DNA of 64,000 nucleotides from Spirodela intermedia. Taxonomy: Eukaryota; Streptophyta; Magnoliopsida; Alismatales; Araceae. The position numbers were made by a program, and so were the translations under genes. Below are positions 38,801-50,174 of this stretch, piece after piece. Positions within the stretch are counted from its first letter, which is position 1. Every line of letters begins with the position of its first letter. Below the pieces are notes generated by a model that saw only the letters and a list, made by a program, of their open reading frames with translations, searched no databases and was not told the origin of the DNA. The stretch lies in contig LR746264.1 of NCBI GenBank assembly GCA_902729315.2, forward strand, positions 5,481,878 to 5,545,877, in the 5' to 3' direction.

Positions 38801-41756
38801 CATTTAATAAGGAAAAGACATAATTCAATTATGACAAGGTATTACTCAAGGAAACAATTTAGGCTAACTAGTAGGAAAAAACTTCAATTTTGAGAAAATT
38901 ACATACAATGATAAAATGGTAATTTCATATTAAAAAAGAAGTGGAAGACTTATGTGACTATTGAATATATTGTTAATGATCTAATCTAATTTGTCGAAAA
39001 GTTCTTGAATTTTTAAAGTTTATTATTTGAAAGCTTTTACTTTTTACATAGAAGTCAATTAGGGTTGTGTCACTAAATCTATTATATTATCCTAGAAATA
39101 GCTATTGGTGTGTGATTTGTTGTTGGAGCACTTGTTTAACTGCTTACATGTATGGCTAGCTGCTGGAGTGGCAATTTTAATCCATCTTTAATCAGTAGAA
39201 ATGTAAAAGTAAAGGTAAAACTATCAATATATAAGGATTAACCTTTACGATGAGATGCAAGAGTATTTGATACTTCAATTACTCAATTTCATTGCTTCTT
39301 ATTTCAAGTGGCTCCTTTCTAAAATAAGCTTCTATACCACTAGGCTCACAAATTAATGCCACCAAAAGTAACACACTAAATTTGTAAGAGTTCTTGTTCT
39401 GTATTTGGGGTCAAGCTAAAGTCATGAATCTAGAATAGTAGTTGATTTAATTGACCTTCTAATGTCATGAATCTAAAAATAATATTTTACTGAAATATGT
39501 AGGTTGGCTAAAGCCATGAAATCTAGTTTGATGCTAATTGAAGCCTTAATGCTAATTTAATATACTAATTGCTGGTAGAAGTGTTTTGATGCAATAAAAT
39601 AAAAGATAAAAAGGAAAAAATATCATGTTATTATTACATTAATATTTAAGTGATCTAAATTATCAGATCTTAGTTCATTTTTGCTTAATTATATTTTTCC
39701 TTCAAAATATAGTAAAAAAATCATCAAAAAAATAGATATAAAAGAATGAAGTTGAATTTGAGAAAAAATGACTCAAGCTCTTAGTTGGACAAGTTATGGG
39801 TTGGACTATGTGAATCAACTTGGGAAGTTAATATAGCAAAAATCAAGTAAAAAAATAGGAGAGAGAAAGTGTGTCAACTTAGTTATAATAAATTCATAAC
39901 TAGACTAGAGAGAAATTGTCTACATGTATGTTAATCTAAATATAATATAATTAAACATAGAAGTGATAGAATGGGTAGAGTCTAAAGGTGAGTCAAGATA
40001 TATTTCACATGTTAGGCATCCAAAAATGACATCGCATATGTCAATAGATCTCTAACTAGCTATAACATTTCTTGACATACCAAAAGATTAAAAATGTCAA
40101 AATCTGACATTGATATGCTTTCAAAGCAACTTAGTCAAAATTTACCCAAACTAATAGTATGACCATGAGACTACTATTTGAGCTGACATTGATGTAAGTG
40201 CATACAACTTTTTATTAATTAAATCTCAAAGATTTAGACTTCACAGTCAAGTTTTGACATGAGATAATTTTTTTTATAAGATACTTCAAATAACACCTCG
40301 GTAATATAATAATTGTTTTCTGGCCTTATTGACATTCTACATCTATTTTCTAGTACATGTCCAACCCACCACAGCTTCATCAAGCATTCATCTGTTCATA
40401 AAATCAAAGAAATTTATGCTCAAATTCAAATTTATTTTGCAATCCTCTTATTGTTAATACCTTGGTGTCTAAAATTGGGAGATAGGCTTGTGAAATCCAT
40501 TGTGTAAGAGGATTTGTTGACCTTGTGATTCTAACTAAGTTCTTTGGGAGAGAATAATTAAAACTAAGGCTAGAAATCCGTAGTAAGTGAACCTAGGCTG
40601 AGGAATGCTAAATCAATGTACATTTGCACGTTGAATTTTTCTTCTTATTTGTTAACTCAACCTAGTATGTTAGGGTTCATAATGAATAAAGAGAAATGGC
40701 TTAATAATATCTAAAAGTAGGAAAATGTTTTAAAGAGATAGTTAACTGTATGTGGCATTCTATCTAGTTCACTAAGACCAAGAGTTGCAATAGTTAACAG
40801 TATATGAGGATATGATCATTGTATTCTAGTTCACCTTAACAATGGAGTATGACAACTCGGCTGAACCACTAAAATACTTTATTCTACGTATTGATGAAGA
40901 ATAAGAATTTAAAAAGAGATTTAAAAAATATACAATCACTCCTCTCTTGTGTCTCTTATGACATTTATTAAACTTATATTCGGATTATTCAACTTACTTA
41001 CATTATTCATGCAATAAAGCCAAAAATGGTTCTTGATACTTGAATGAACATGAAATAGTTTCATATTAGTAAACTTGCAATATAGAATAGGGTAAAATTT
41101 AGATAAGATTTTCTTATTCTATACATTAACTATATATGGGATGATGTATTATGACAGATTTTGAGTTTTACTTATCATTCTTGGGCGCATGGTAGATGGC
41201 CCTCAGGGGCCTTTGCATTAATTGGATCCCCATTGAGTTTGAATGTAGTGGAGGATGATGATAGTGGGATAGGTATGCCATATTCACCACTAGAATGCCA
41301 TGGAATGCTCCTTTTTCTTAAAAAAAGTTAATACTAATAGATTTCAGCTGAGTAGCCTACACTAAGTTATTATTCATTATATGTATTTTTTGACTCTGAT
41401 GTTTCCTCTCTTGGAGTTATATTGCCAGTGTTCATATTCTTTGGACTCCAAGGAAGCCCATTACTGCTTTTTTAATGGAGGTTTATACCAAATTTCTGCT
41501 TCGCACCATCAAGGAGGACAAAGAAGCTGCTCAAAATTTCCGTATAAAGGAACTTTTTGACGGAAACCCTAAGTTGTCTTCTACTCTTTCCTCTCGTTCT
41601 TTATTCTCTCTTCTTAGCTTTCCCATAAATGGCGATAGTAGATAAATAGATAAATAATAAAAATTCTCGTCACCGCATTTTGGGCGGCGACGTCACCCCG
41701 CATTTAGTCGCAAGGTTCCAAGTTTCCGTGGCGTGGAGGAGAGGGAACGTCGTGCT

Positions 41757-41766
41757 TTATAAAACT
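41757..41766 (+). promoter_or_regulatory. Possible TATA box for the MGTEVLR-type gene
   Basis: TTTATAAAAC in a region where GC content has risen. It lies about 865 bases before the ATG at 42630, which needs a 5' UTR intron; GTTGCAG at 42601-42607 could be its acceptor. Weak support. Confidence 0.3.
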
Positions 41767-42542
41767 ATTGTTCGGGAGAGGGATAATTCAATTTTGTCTG
41801 TATAGAATTTATTCAACTTTTTTTTATTGTTGTTGTGACTTTCCAATTTTTTTTTTAAACCTGGATGATCATTGCAGAAAGTCAACGCATCCGATACCGC
41901 ATTACCGCCGAAATGGGGGCGACAGACAAGAAGGGGACGCGCTTGTGTTTTTCGTTTTTAAGACGCGACATTCCAGAAAAGTCAATGTATAACTGAGGAG
42001 CACGTGACGCCTATTGATGTTGATCCTCTTAACGAGGGTCGTCGTTTGACCTTCGCGGATTAGCTCCTCCCGTCGTCTAATGAATTAAGATAACGTGTTT
42101 TTAGAGCAAATATGAGGTCAACGAGCGGAATTCTTAACTAAGACGGCAACCCATTTCAAGTTTTCCTTGCATTCCTTGACCATTTTGAAAGCGGCTCCTT
42201 GTCATAAAATATGTTATAGATTTATGTTATATATTTTGTAACCGGCTCCTTATCCGCTCCCTCTCACTGTCAACGGGGTGGGTGGGCGGGTCATCCTTTC
42301 TGGACCCACCGTCGTAGTAGGCGGCGCTGCTCACCCGTGAAACCTCCGTCTTAACCTCCCCCTGCCTGCACCGCCACAAATGAGGGGAGAGAGAGAGAGA
42401 GAGTGTAAGAGAGATTGATAAGAAGTCAGGAGGACAGGAAGGACAGATGAGGAGAGGGGCCAGCTAAGGGAATCGCGTTGATACAATAAGCCATAGACGC
42501 CAGCGAAGAAGAAGAAGCCGTCGCCCTCCTCCTCCTCCTTCC

Positions 42543-42543
42543 C

Positions 42544-42575
<32 letters not shown>
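42543..42575 (+). repeat. (CT)n microsatellite upstream of the MGTEVLR-type gene
   Basis: About 15 CT units just before a splice-acceptor-like GTTGCAG at 42601-42607. It could act as the pyrimidine tract of a 5' UTR intron or as leader sequence. Confidence 0.8.
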
Positions 42576-42579
<4 letters not shown>

Positions 42580-42629
42580 ATCCATCTATCTCTCTCATCG
42601 TTGCAGAGGAACGGTCAGGCTTGGCTGGA

Positions 42630-43091
42630 ATGGGGACCGAGGTCTTGCGCACACAAGGCATCCTCAGCGACCGGCAGCTCGGATGCATGCATTTCGTGGC
42701 CTACTCCCTCTCACGGGGAAGGGTGGCCCCCAGCATCGCTGGCGGAAGCCACAACCTCAAACCCAGACCTCGCCGGAGGGAGGAGGGCTCTCCAGGACCT
42801 GCTGCGATGATGAAGAACAGCGACGTTACGGCGGGGGAGCGGCGGTGGGGGGGTTCCCCGACGAAGTCGCCGTCCATGGACGAGCCAGCGGCGCCGCCAC
42901 GGGATATGAGGTTGATGGAGCTGAAGGTCGGACGAGGGGAGACTTATGCCGGCTCAGCGTTCTCTCTCTCACCCTCGCCGAGGGCCCTGCCGCTGCCGAG
43001 GTTCTCCTCCAAGAAGCCATGGGATGGCGGCGCCATCGCTGTCGATCTCTCCGCCACGAAGGACCTGAGGCGGCTCCTTGGACTCGTCTAG
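42630..43091 (+). CDS. Small plant protein with MGTEVLR N-terminus and PNRC-like motif
   Basis: 153 residues from ATG 42630, single coding exon. It starts MGTEVLRTQ and has a basic low-complexity middle. A conserved C-terminal block follows: LKVGRGETYAGSAFSLSPSP, then RALPLPRFSSKK, then VDLSATKDLRRLLGL. This order is shared by a plant-specific family of unknown function, from my recollection. The SPSPxxLPLP element resembles the proline-rich SPxPxxLPxP motif of PNRC proteins, which bind the EVH1 domain of Dcp1 in mRNA decapping. No membrane segment or signal peptide. A link to decapping is inference only. Confidence 0.75.
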   Translation: MGTEVLRTQGILSDRQLGCMHFVAYSLSRGRVAPSIAGGSHNLKPRPRRREEGSPGPAAMMKNSDVTAGERRWGGSPTKSPSMDEPAAPPRDMRLMELKVGRGETYAGSAFSLSPSPRALPLPRFSSKKPWDGGAIAVDLSATKDLRRLLGLV

Positions 43092-45171
43092 ACGGAGCGA
43101 CCTGCGACCTGCAACGCGCTCGAGCCTCGACGCCATTGGGCACGGATATAGCCTGGTGGTGCACCTCCTCCTCTTCTGGGATTAGACCATACGGAGATAA
43201 GATTTATGGAGGAAAGAGGACAGGAGGACAAAGAGCCATCGATGGGGAGACATCGCCACGAATCTGCGTTCATCCTCAAGAAGGTCCCCACTTCCTCCTG
43301 CATTACCCATGCTTGGAAGATTTGAAACTATCCATGGAGCTCATCAACGCATTAATTTCCCCAGAGATAATGAACTGGTGTACATAAAACGTCAAAATTC
43401 TTTGTCCCAACGTCAAAACAGCTGTACATAGATTATTGGGTCAATTTCTTCCCTGCAACTCGAAAGCCAAGATGATCGCTGAAATAGGTTTGGGGGGTCA
43501 TTTTTGGATCAGATTTGAGAAGCAAAACTTGACCATTTGTGGTCAATGGCCGATTTAGCGGACGGCAGATATGATGCCGCTTTTGGGATGAATGGTCAGC
43601 CAGCCGACTAGAATTTCTCATCTAAACAGCTAATGCTATTGATGATGGTGAGGGAAAAAGGAGACATGGTGCAGTGCTCGTAGACCCTGAGTTAGGTCTC
43701 TAATGGATCAGCTGTTGGCTCATTAATATTTTGTATAATATTAAAAATAGTCTCTCTTTCAGATGCCTATTTTTGTCGGTAACCCGGGCCAGTCCACTCA
43801 AGTCAAGAATTCAGGTTATTGAGTGTCCAAATAATGGTGCCAGTAGTTTTTAATAATACTTAAAAAAATAAATTTTAATCCTTTTTATCAAACACATCAT
43901 AAAGATTGAGAAACAAGCTTTAATGGAAAATTTGGAAAATATGATACAGTTGGGGCGGCCATTTAACGAGTTGTTGACAGTAAAAGGAATTGTGGCCACA
44001 TCTCAAGTTATTGACGACCCGAGTAACGGAATCTATCATTTTTTATATTACTTTATTAAAAAATTTAATATATATTTCAAATATTAAGCTTTGGGTCTTG
44101 AGTGACCTACCAGGTTAAGGCGGCTTTTTTTAGAAAATATTGTGACATATTTTGTCACCATCATATCATTATTCATGGTCCATAATGATATGCCTTTATA
44201 AGAAATCAGAAATTAAATAAAACTAATTATACAAAATATTGTAAAATTTAAGTCCTCAAATAAATTATAACACATATTTCGGTTTCAAAATAGGCATTGT
44301 TTTACACATAAAATGCTCTTCCAAAAATTTTATTGTTTGAATTTTTTGAATATCTTTCATAATAATGTTGAGTGACGTCAAGAAATCAGCAATAAATAAA
44401 CGTGACTATTAGGATTTTTTTCAGACATCATAAAAGCGAATCTACATCCAATTTAAAAATCTAACAAAGGAGAAGAATCCCCACGGAGAAACTTTCAAGA
44501 TCGACTCTAATGGTTTTGCTATGATGGATAAAAAATTAAAGCTGAAAAGGGGATGCATATCTTGGTCACGATTCTCCTCATAGAGACCTTAATGAGCAGA
44601 AGAATCCCCAACACCAGTGTTCACCAAAATCTCAACTTTTTCTGATAAATTTCGGTTTCAGATGAATTTTCAGAACTCAAATTATTTTTTAAAAAAATAG
44701 TAGATAGAAAGTGTTTGTGCCCTCTCATGGAGTTCTTTAGACCGGATTCCCAGTTGATTTGACATAGACTGGCTAAGTTCTTGTTCTTATTTAAGGGCTA
44801 TTTAATTTGGTGGATTCGATTCAAGCCAGAATTAGGACGCTGAATCAATATTTACAATGCCGCCGTCTAACGGCGGAAAGCTATTCCCACCGAGCGAGAA
44901 CCAAGAGTTCACGACTCCCCCAGGGTCTCCAGTGATGAGCTCCTTCGCTGTTCCTTCCAAGACAGGAAATACCGCCGAGAAGGGCTAAGCCGTTCACAGA
45001 AGAGGGAACGTGTGAGGGGAGGAAGAAAGAGAGAGAGAGAGAGCTTCCCAGATGGTAGAGATACCGAGGAGTGGACGCAAGTTCTTAGTCTTAGCATCGT
45101 GCAAGCTATCCTATTCTTCGTCATGGCCCCATAGCCGGCACATAGCCCTCCCTTCCTCCCTTTCCTGCTGC
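43092..45171. other. Intergenic region before the DMP cluster
   Basis: 3' flank of the MGTEVLR-type gene, then AT-rich DNA (43700-44870) with no gene or transposon domain that I can recognise. From 44870 GC rises into the promoter of the first DMP gene, including a minus-strand frame 45124-44909 that looks like chance. Confidence 0.55.
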
Positions 45172-45172
45172 T

Positions 45173-45185
45173 AGTATATTAAAGA
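45173..45185 (+). promoter_or_regulatory. TATA-like box of the first DMP gene
   Basis: TAGTATATTAAAG about 90 bases before ATG 45274. This upstream segment (44900-45210) is not shared with the other DMP copies. Confidence 0.5.
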
Positions 45186-45211
45186 AGGACCACAACGACA
45201 TTCCCCATCAG

Positions 45212-45212
45212 G

Positions 45213-45263
<51 letters not shown>
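45212..45263 (+). repeat. (GA)n tract in the 5' leader of DMP copy 1
   Basis: About 52 bases of GA repeat ending ten bases before the ATG. Comparable tracts precede every other DMP start in the cluster. Confidence 0.95.
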
Positions 45264-45265
<2 letters not shown>

Positions 45266-45273
45266 TCAGAGCC

Positions 45274-45849
45274 ATGGCGCAGACTCTGGGGAGTAAGGCC
45301 TTCCAAGGGCTGGGCGACCTCATCAAGCTCCTCCCCACCGGAACCGTCTTCCTCTTCCAGTTCCTCAACCCGGTGTTGACCGATAACGGGGGCTGCAGTG
45401 TTGTCAACAAGGCCCTCAGCGGCGTCCTCCTCGGCATCTGCGGCTTCTCCTGCGCCTTCTCCTGCTTCACCGACAGCTACACTGGTGCCGACGGCAAGGT
45501 CTACTACGGCATCGTGACAGCCAAGGGACTCTGGCCCTTATGGGATCCGAAATCCTCCTCCACAGACCTCTCCAATTACAGGCTCCGCCTTGGAGACTTC
45601 GTCCACGCCGCCCTCTCCGTCCTGGTCTTCGCCATCGTCGGCCTCCTCGACTCCAACACCGTCTCCTGCTACTACCCCTCCTTCGAGTCCAAACAGAAGG
45701 TCCTCCTCATGGTCCTTCCTCCTGCGATAGGCACCCTCGTCAGCGCGAGCGCCGTCATCTTCCCCAACAACCGTCATGGTATCGGATACCCTGCCAGCCC
45801 TGATACTGTAGCCTTAGCCTCATCTTCCTCTTCATCCCGAGTTGCTTAA
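45274..45849 (+). CDS. DMP: DMP/DUF679-family membrane protein, copy 1 (founder-like)
   Basis: 191 residues, single exon. DMP proteins are plant endomembrane or plasma-membrane proteins with four predicted transmembrane helices; some members act in gamete fusion and haploid induction, others in senescence. Here [18 protein letters not shown] opens helix 1, [20 protein letters not shown] helix 2, followed by FTDSY and a GLW loop. Helix 3 is [18 protein letters not shown] and helix 4 is [19 protein letters not shown]. It ends HGIGYP and a serine-rich tail. Start chosen at MAQTLG. This copy has its own TATA-bearing upstream sequence, unlike the others, so it is probably ancestral. Family certain; subfamily (DMP1-7 versus DMP8/9/10) not decided. 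Confidence 0.93.
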   Translation: MAQTLGSKAFQGLGDLIKLLPTGTVFLFQFLNPVLTDNGGCSVVNKALSGVLLGICGFSCAFSCFTDSYTGADGKVYYGIVTAKGLWPLWDPKSSSTDLSNYRLRLGDFVHAALSVLVFAIVGLLDSNTVSCYYPSFESKQKVLLMVLPPAIGTLVSASAVIFPNNRHGIGYPASPDTVALASSSSSSRVA

Positions 45850-46512
45850 CTTTCCGAACACACACTCCCTCTTCCTCTCTCTCTCTCTGTATCAATTCGA
45901 CTCTTGATTGCTGTGCATTTAATCCGGTGTTGATCGTCTTTACGCGAAATACATTTCTGAAGCTAGGAAGAGAGTAGGAGGAACGGCTTTCCCTCTCTCT
46001 CCCTTTCTCGCTCTCTGGCTCCCCGTCTACCTCGCAAGGGTGTGGTATTCGGATATGATGTAAGGTGATGAGAGAGAGCTGTCACGTACGGGTAACTCAA
46101 CACCGTCCAGGCTGTCGGCTGTGAATCGGACCGAGTCTCGGCGGGCCAGTCTGTGAGACTGTTCCACTCCGAGATTGGATCAGAGACAAAATGATAAAAG
46201 TTGCACCACAAGTGTCCTATAACATGCCCCATAAATATACTCCTTGGTTGACTCGGTTCGAGGTCGTAAAAACCTGCAAAAATCTGTTTCACTTCGGGCT
46301 GGAAAGCATGACTCGGAAATCCATGAGGTTTGATAAGTTCGTCACGGGCTTCCGTGTGCACTGAAATAATCAAATAGACGCCATCTGAGCAAGCCCACCA
46401 AATGAACCTTCTTTCGCCTGATGTTGCACCAAGTCTTAAGTTGTTGAGGGCGGAGAATTGGCGTGCATTAAGGGGAGAGAAACGGAGAGAGAGAGAGAGA
46501 GAGATCAGAGGC
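45850..46512 (+). repeat. DMP cluster flank module (3' flank plus new leader), copy A
   Basis: Shared with the other units: GCTGTCACGTACGGGTAAC near 46079, GTGAATCGGACCGAGTCTCG, GAGACTGTTCCAC, then TTTGATAAGTTCGTC and a CCACCAAATGAACC to TAAGTTGTTGAGG stretch leading into a short GA tract. Equivalent segments lie at about 49415-50174, 50745-51480, 51551-52140 and 52727-53027. Confidence 0.85.
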
Positions 46513-46920
46513 ATGGCGCATACTCTGGGGAGTAAGGCCTTCCAAGGGCTGGGCGACCTCATCAAGCTCCTCCTCACCGGAACCATCTTCCTCTTCCAGT
46601 TCCTCAATCGGGTGACGCCGGACAACGGGCGCTGCGGCGTTATCAACAAGGCCCTCAGCGGTGTCCTCCGCGGCATCTGCGGCTTCTCCTGATTCACCGA
46701 CAGCTACAGTTGTGCCGACGGCAAGGTCAACTACGGCATCGTGACGGCCAAGGGACTATGGCCCTTCTGGGATCCAAACTTCTCCCCCACATACCTCTCC
46801 AATTGCAGGATCCGCTTTGGGGACTTCGTCCACGCCACCCTCTTTGTCCTCGTCTTCGCCACTGTCAGCCTCCTCGACTCCAACACCGTCTCCTGCTACT
46901 ACCCCTTCTTCGATTAAAGT
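46513..46920 (+). pseudogene. DMP pseudogene, 5' part, interrupted by a copia element
   Basis: Starts [20 protein letters not shown] and matches copy 1 until CGFS, where TGA (46690-46692) ends the frame. The intact gene has two CTTCTCCTG repeats here; the pseudogene has one, so 12 bases are missing, and the next base changed TGC to TGA. Downstream the frame is still recognisable (FTDSY-, WPFW-, CYYPFF-like) with further substitutions. It stops at the copia 5' LTR at 46921. Its 3' end reappears after the element at about 49352. Confidence 0.92.
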
Positions 46921-47063
46921 TGTTGTAAGGGCAGTATTGTAACACTTCCTCTTTAAGGTTAAGTCATTTAACCCTAAAGGGAGAGGTGGACGGCGGTGTT
47001 AAGAATGTGTTTCACTTCCCATTCTCTCTCTCTCCCTCTTCATCTCTCCCCTTCTTCTCAACA
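46921..47063 (+). repeat. 5' LTR of the copia element
   Basis: 143 bases beginning TGTTGTAAGG and ending CTTCTCAACA; matched with gaps and substitutions by the 138-base right LTR. Confidence 0.85.
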
Positions 47064-49202
47064 TAGTATAAGAGTAGGATGATCTGCTGCCATGATTACA
47101 ACATTTATCAGGAGATCTGTAGTTGAGAGAGAGATCAAATATTAGCATCCATTGTCTTTACGCTATTGGTGCGGCATAAATCACTGGAATATCCCTCATA
47201 AGGACTTTTTAATGGGAATCATCCTTGGTCTCTTAACTCCACTCTCATTCTCATTCTTTAACTGACAGAAGGTGGAAGACATCACAATCTCTGTTAAGAC
47301 TTTCATATCCAGAAATCAACAGAGAGATTCCAGCAACTCAATGATTAGTTTGGTGATTCCATTCCTTGGTGACTAGTTAGTTCACCTCGAAGCTCTACCT
47401 CGACACTCTATCTAGTTAGTTTTGAATAGCTAACCCAATCTCCCCAGCATATTATTTTTAACTAGTTGTGCTGTGATGGAATGAAAGAAGACTCTCTTAG
47501 GAGACTCTATGGGTCACTCAAATAATACAAGTGCCTCTTCTCATATGAGATCCATTCTCACAAAAGTAATATTTCACATCTCTATAAAGTGATTGAAGAC
47601 ATTCATACTTTTAAGGAGACAATCATACAACATAATGTTATGGCTCTCCAAAACATTTTTCAGATGAGCTAGACACTTACCAACCTATTACTATTGATAT
47701 TGCTGAGATGACCAATCAATGAGAGGCTACTCAGTCAGTACAACTTTTAGTAGCTCTCGGCCGAGTATAAAGCAATGAAAGATTAATGGCACTTGAAGAG
47801 ATTCCTACTTTGGCTGAGATCTATGCTCATCTATCGAGACTTGAGATGTCAAACCCTATTTCTCACACAGATTCCTCAACTATGGTTACAACTAGAGGAT
47901 GAGGTAGACGAGCTTTTTCTAGTGGAGGAAGAGGATATAAGTTTTATGATATTGGCTGGGGCCGTGGTGGAGGTGGATTATTTTATGAGCATTGTCATAG
48001 AACTTATCATTACTCTAATCATTGTTGGGTCAAATATGGTTACCCTAGTGAACGTCTAGCTCCTTAGGATGATTAGGTGTCTACTAATACAAAGGAATCC
48101 ACTGATATTACTATTCTTCTCAAGGAGTATGATAAACTCTATCTACATGAGAAAGATAGTTATGTTGACAAGCCTTCTTAGTCTCATATACTGCAACCTT
48201 AGTCCTTGGCCTAGCAGGTAGTTATGTCCTTTCTACATGTTCTGATAGTTCTAATTGGATTGTTGATTCTGGTGTCTCCTCTCACATCATTAGTAATGCC
48301 TCTATTTGAGTCACTATATCCTCTTTATTCACCTCTTCAAGTATGATTTGTTGATGGGTTTTTACCTCGTCACTAATCTTGGCTAGATTTTGATTTCTAA
48401 TTCATTGTCACTAGTGTCAAAGAAAGTATGTGCTTGATCTTCTTCATGATGCAAGCATGATTAATTGTAAACCTACGACAATCCCTTTAGATCCATAAAT
48501 ATCATTGGTGACTTGGATAGTTCAGAACTCTTGGATGCGACAAGATATCAAGAACTATTATATTTGACCATTACAATATCTGACATTGCATTGGTAATTA
48601 GATGATTGTGTCAATTTGTGTAATATCTTAGGGGGCTACATTGGGCTGGTGTTTGCCAAGTTTTGAGATATTTAAAATCATCACCAAGGAATGATCTTTA
48701 TTTCAAGAACCACAAACATTTTAATGTGTGGGGCAACTCTGGTGTAGATTATGTTGGCATTCATAAAGATATAAAGTCTACTACAGATTTTGCACAAATA
48801 GAGGTAAACTTGTTGCTCGGCATAGCAATAAGTAATATGTTGTTTCTCAATCTAGTATTGAATCTGAGTACATAGTTATGGTCCATAATATATGTAAACT
48901 CTTCTGGGTGGTATCAATACTTAAAGATTTTCATATCCGTATGTGGAAGCTTGCTCATATGTATTGTGAAAACAAGGCTGCCACTTGTATAGCTAATAAT
49001 CCTGCCTTTCACGAGCCCACAAAATATTAAGAGGTGGACAGTTATTTCATTAAAGATGCTGTGATATCCTGAAAAAACTCTACAACTTACATTTCTGCAG
49101 ATGACCAGTCAGTGGATATCTTTACCAAGACACTTGTCAAACACGAGACTACCTACATTAAGCTGTCCATGAGAGATCTCTATGCTCCAGCTTGAGGGAG
49201 AG

Positions 49203-49340
49203 TGTTGTGGCCCATTTATTATAAGGGTATTATCGTAAAAATTCCTCTAGAGTTAATTCACTTAACCTTAAACGGGTAGGACGACGGCGGTGCTATAAAT
49301 GAGTTTCACTTTTCCTTCCTCTCTCCCACTCTTCTCAGCA
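49203..49340 (+). repeat. 3' LTR of the copia element
   Basis: Begins TGTTGTGGCC and ends CTTCTCAGCA, preceded by the polypurine tract. Confidence 0.85.
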
Positions 49341-49414
49341 AAAATCCGCCTCTGATATCTTGCCATCAAGCCCGGATACTGTAGCTTCATCTTCCTCTTC
49401 GTCCCGAGTAGCTT
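49341..49414 (+). pseudogene. 3' remnant of the interrupted DMP pseudogene
   Basis: From about 49352 the sequence reads GATACTGTAGCTTCATCTTC and then a serine run and VA stop at 49414, matching the C-terminal [14 protein letters not shown] of the intact copies. About 120 bases of the gene between the insertion point and this tail are missing, so the insertion was accompanied or followed by a deletion. Confidence 0.85.
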
Positions 49415-50089
49415 AACTTTCCGCACACACACACTTTCCCCCTATCTGTCTCGAACCGACTCTTGATTGTAGCTAGTAAGAGAGTAGGAGTTTCCCCTCT
49501 CTCTCTACCCGTCAACCTCGCAACGGCGTGGTGTTCGGAGATGACGTAAGGTGATGATTGAGAGCTGTCACGTACGGGTAACCCTACATGGGTTCGAGCT
49601 TGTAGACTGTGAATCGGACCGAGTGTCGGCAGGCCAGTCTGCGAGACTGTTCCACACCGAAGCTGGCTGGAGCCAGAGTTGAGTGGAATCGGGACTCGCT
49701 CCGGGTTTTTATATGTTGATGCTGCTGCATGAATGAATTAACTTAGTTAATTGAAGATATCCGAGGATTAATAGAATACAAGTTGCACCACAAGTATCAT
49801 ATGACCCGGTCCGAAGCCGGGAAAATCAACGACACTGTTTCACTTCAAGCTGGTCTGGCTTGGGATAAAGCTTGACTCGGAAAGCCACGAGGTTTGAATT
49901 GACTCGGGAAAGCCACGTGGTTTGATAAGTTCGTCGCGGCTTGTTTGCGGACTGTACAAACCAAATAGACGTCATCTGAGAAAACCCACCCGAATGAACC
50001 CTCTTGTGCCTGATGTTATACCGAGTCTTAAGTTGTTGAGGGCGGGGAGCTGTCGTGCGTCTTGTGGGAGAGAGAGGAAGTGGGGGAGG

Positions 50090-50163
<74 letters not shown>

Positions 50164-50174
50164 GTATCAGAGGC
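49415..50174 (+). repeat. DMP cluster flank module, copy B
   Basis: Carries the same 3' flank (GTCACGTACGGGTAACCC near 49568) and leader (AAGTTCGTCGCGGCTTG, then CTTAAGTTGTTGAGGGCGG), ending in a long GA tract (50091-50159). It gives DMP copy 2 its promoter region. Confidence 0.85.
50091..50159 (+). repeat. (GA)n tract before DMP copy 2
   Basis: About 69 bases of GA repeat ending 15 bases before ATG 50175. Confidence 0.95.

Larger units (their letters stand above)
36330..42629. other. Large intergenic region, mainly AT-rich
   Basis: Bases 36330-36480 are probable RKF3-like 3' UTR. 36500-38400 and 38800-41500 are AT-rich with many stops and no recognisable transposon domain. A 54-bp triplicate lies at 38632-38793 and a possible small frame at 37071-37265 (-). 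From about 41560 GC rises again: TTTATAAAAC at 41757-41766 may be the core promoter of the next gene, and a GTTGCAG acceptor at 42607 suggests a 5' UTR intron. Confidence 0.55.
46921..49340 (+). mobile_element. Decayed short Ty1/copia element in a DMP pseudogene
   Basis: LTRs at 46921-47063 and 49203-49340, both TGTTG...CA and similar but diverged. The primer site TAGTATAAGAGTAGG directly after the 5' LTR is a mutated initiator-Met-tRNA site. A TTGAGGGAGAG polypurine tract precedes the 3' LTR. Inside are remnants of gag with a CCHC-type zinc knuckle (HYSNHCWVKYGYP near 48000), protease (IVDSGVSSH at about 48260-48285) and an RNase H end (DIFTKTLVKHETTY near 49140). Integrase and most of reverse transcriptase are missing, and all frames have stops. 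Flanking AAAGT and AAAAT may be a diverged target duplication. Inactive. Confidence 0.88.

Noticed and set aside
45538-45777. Minus-strand frames in DMP copies 1-3 rich in Asp, Glu and Gly
   Set aside because: Exact antisense of the conserved DMP coding region and repeated in each copy for that reason.
50055-50174. In-frame (RE)n extension at the N-terminus of DMP copy 2
   Set aside because: The frame has only GTG upstream, no ATG, and consists of the GA tract; the family starts at MAQTLG.
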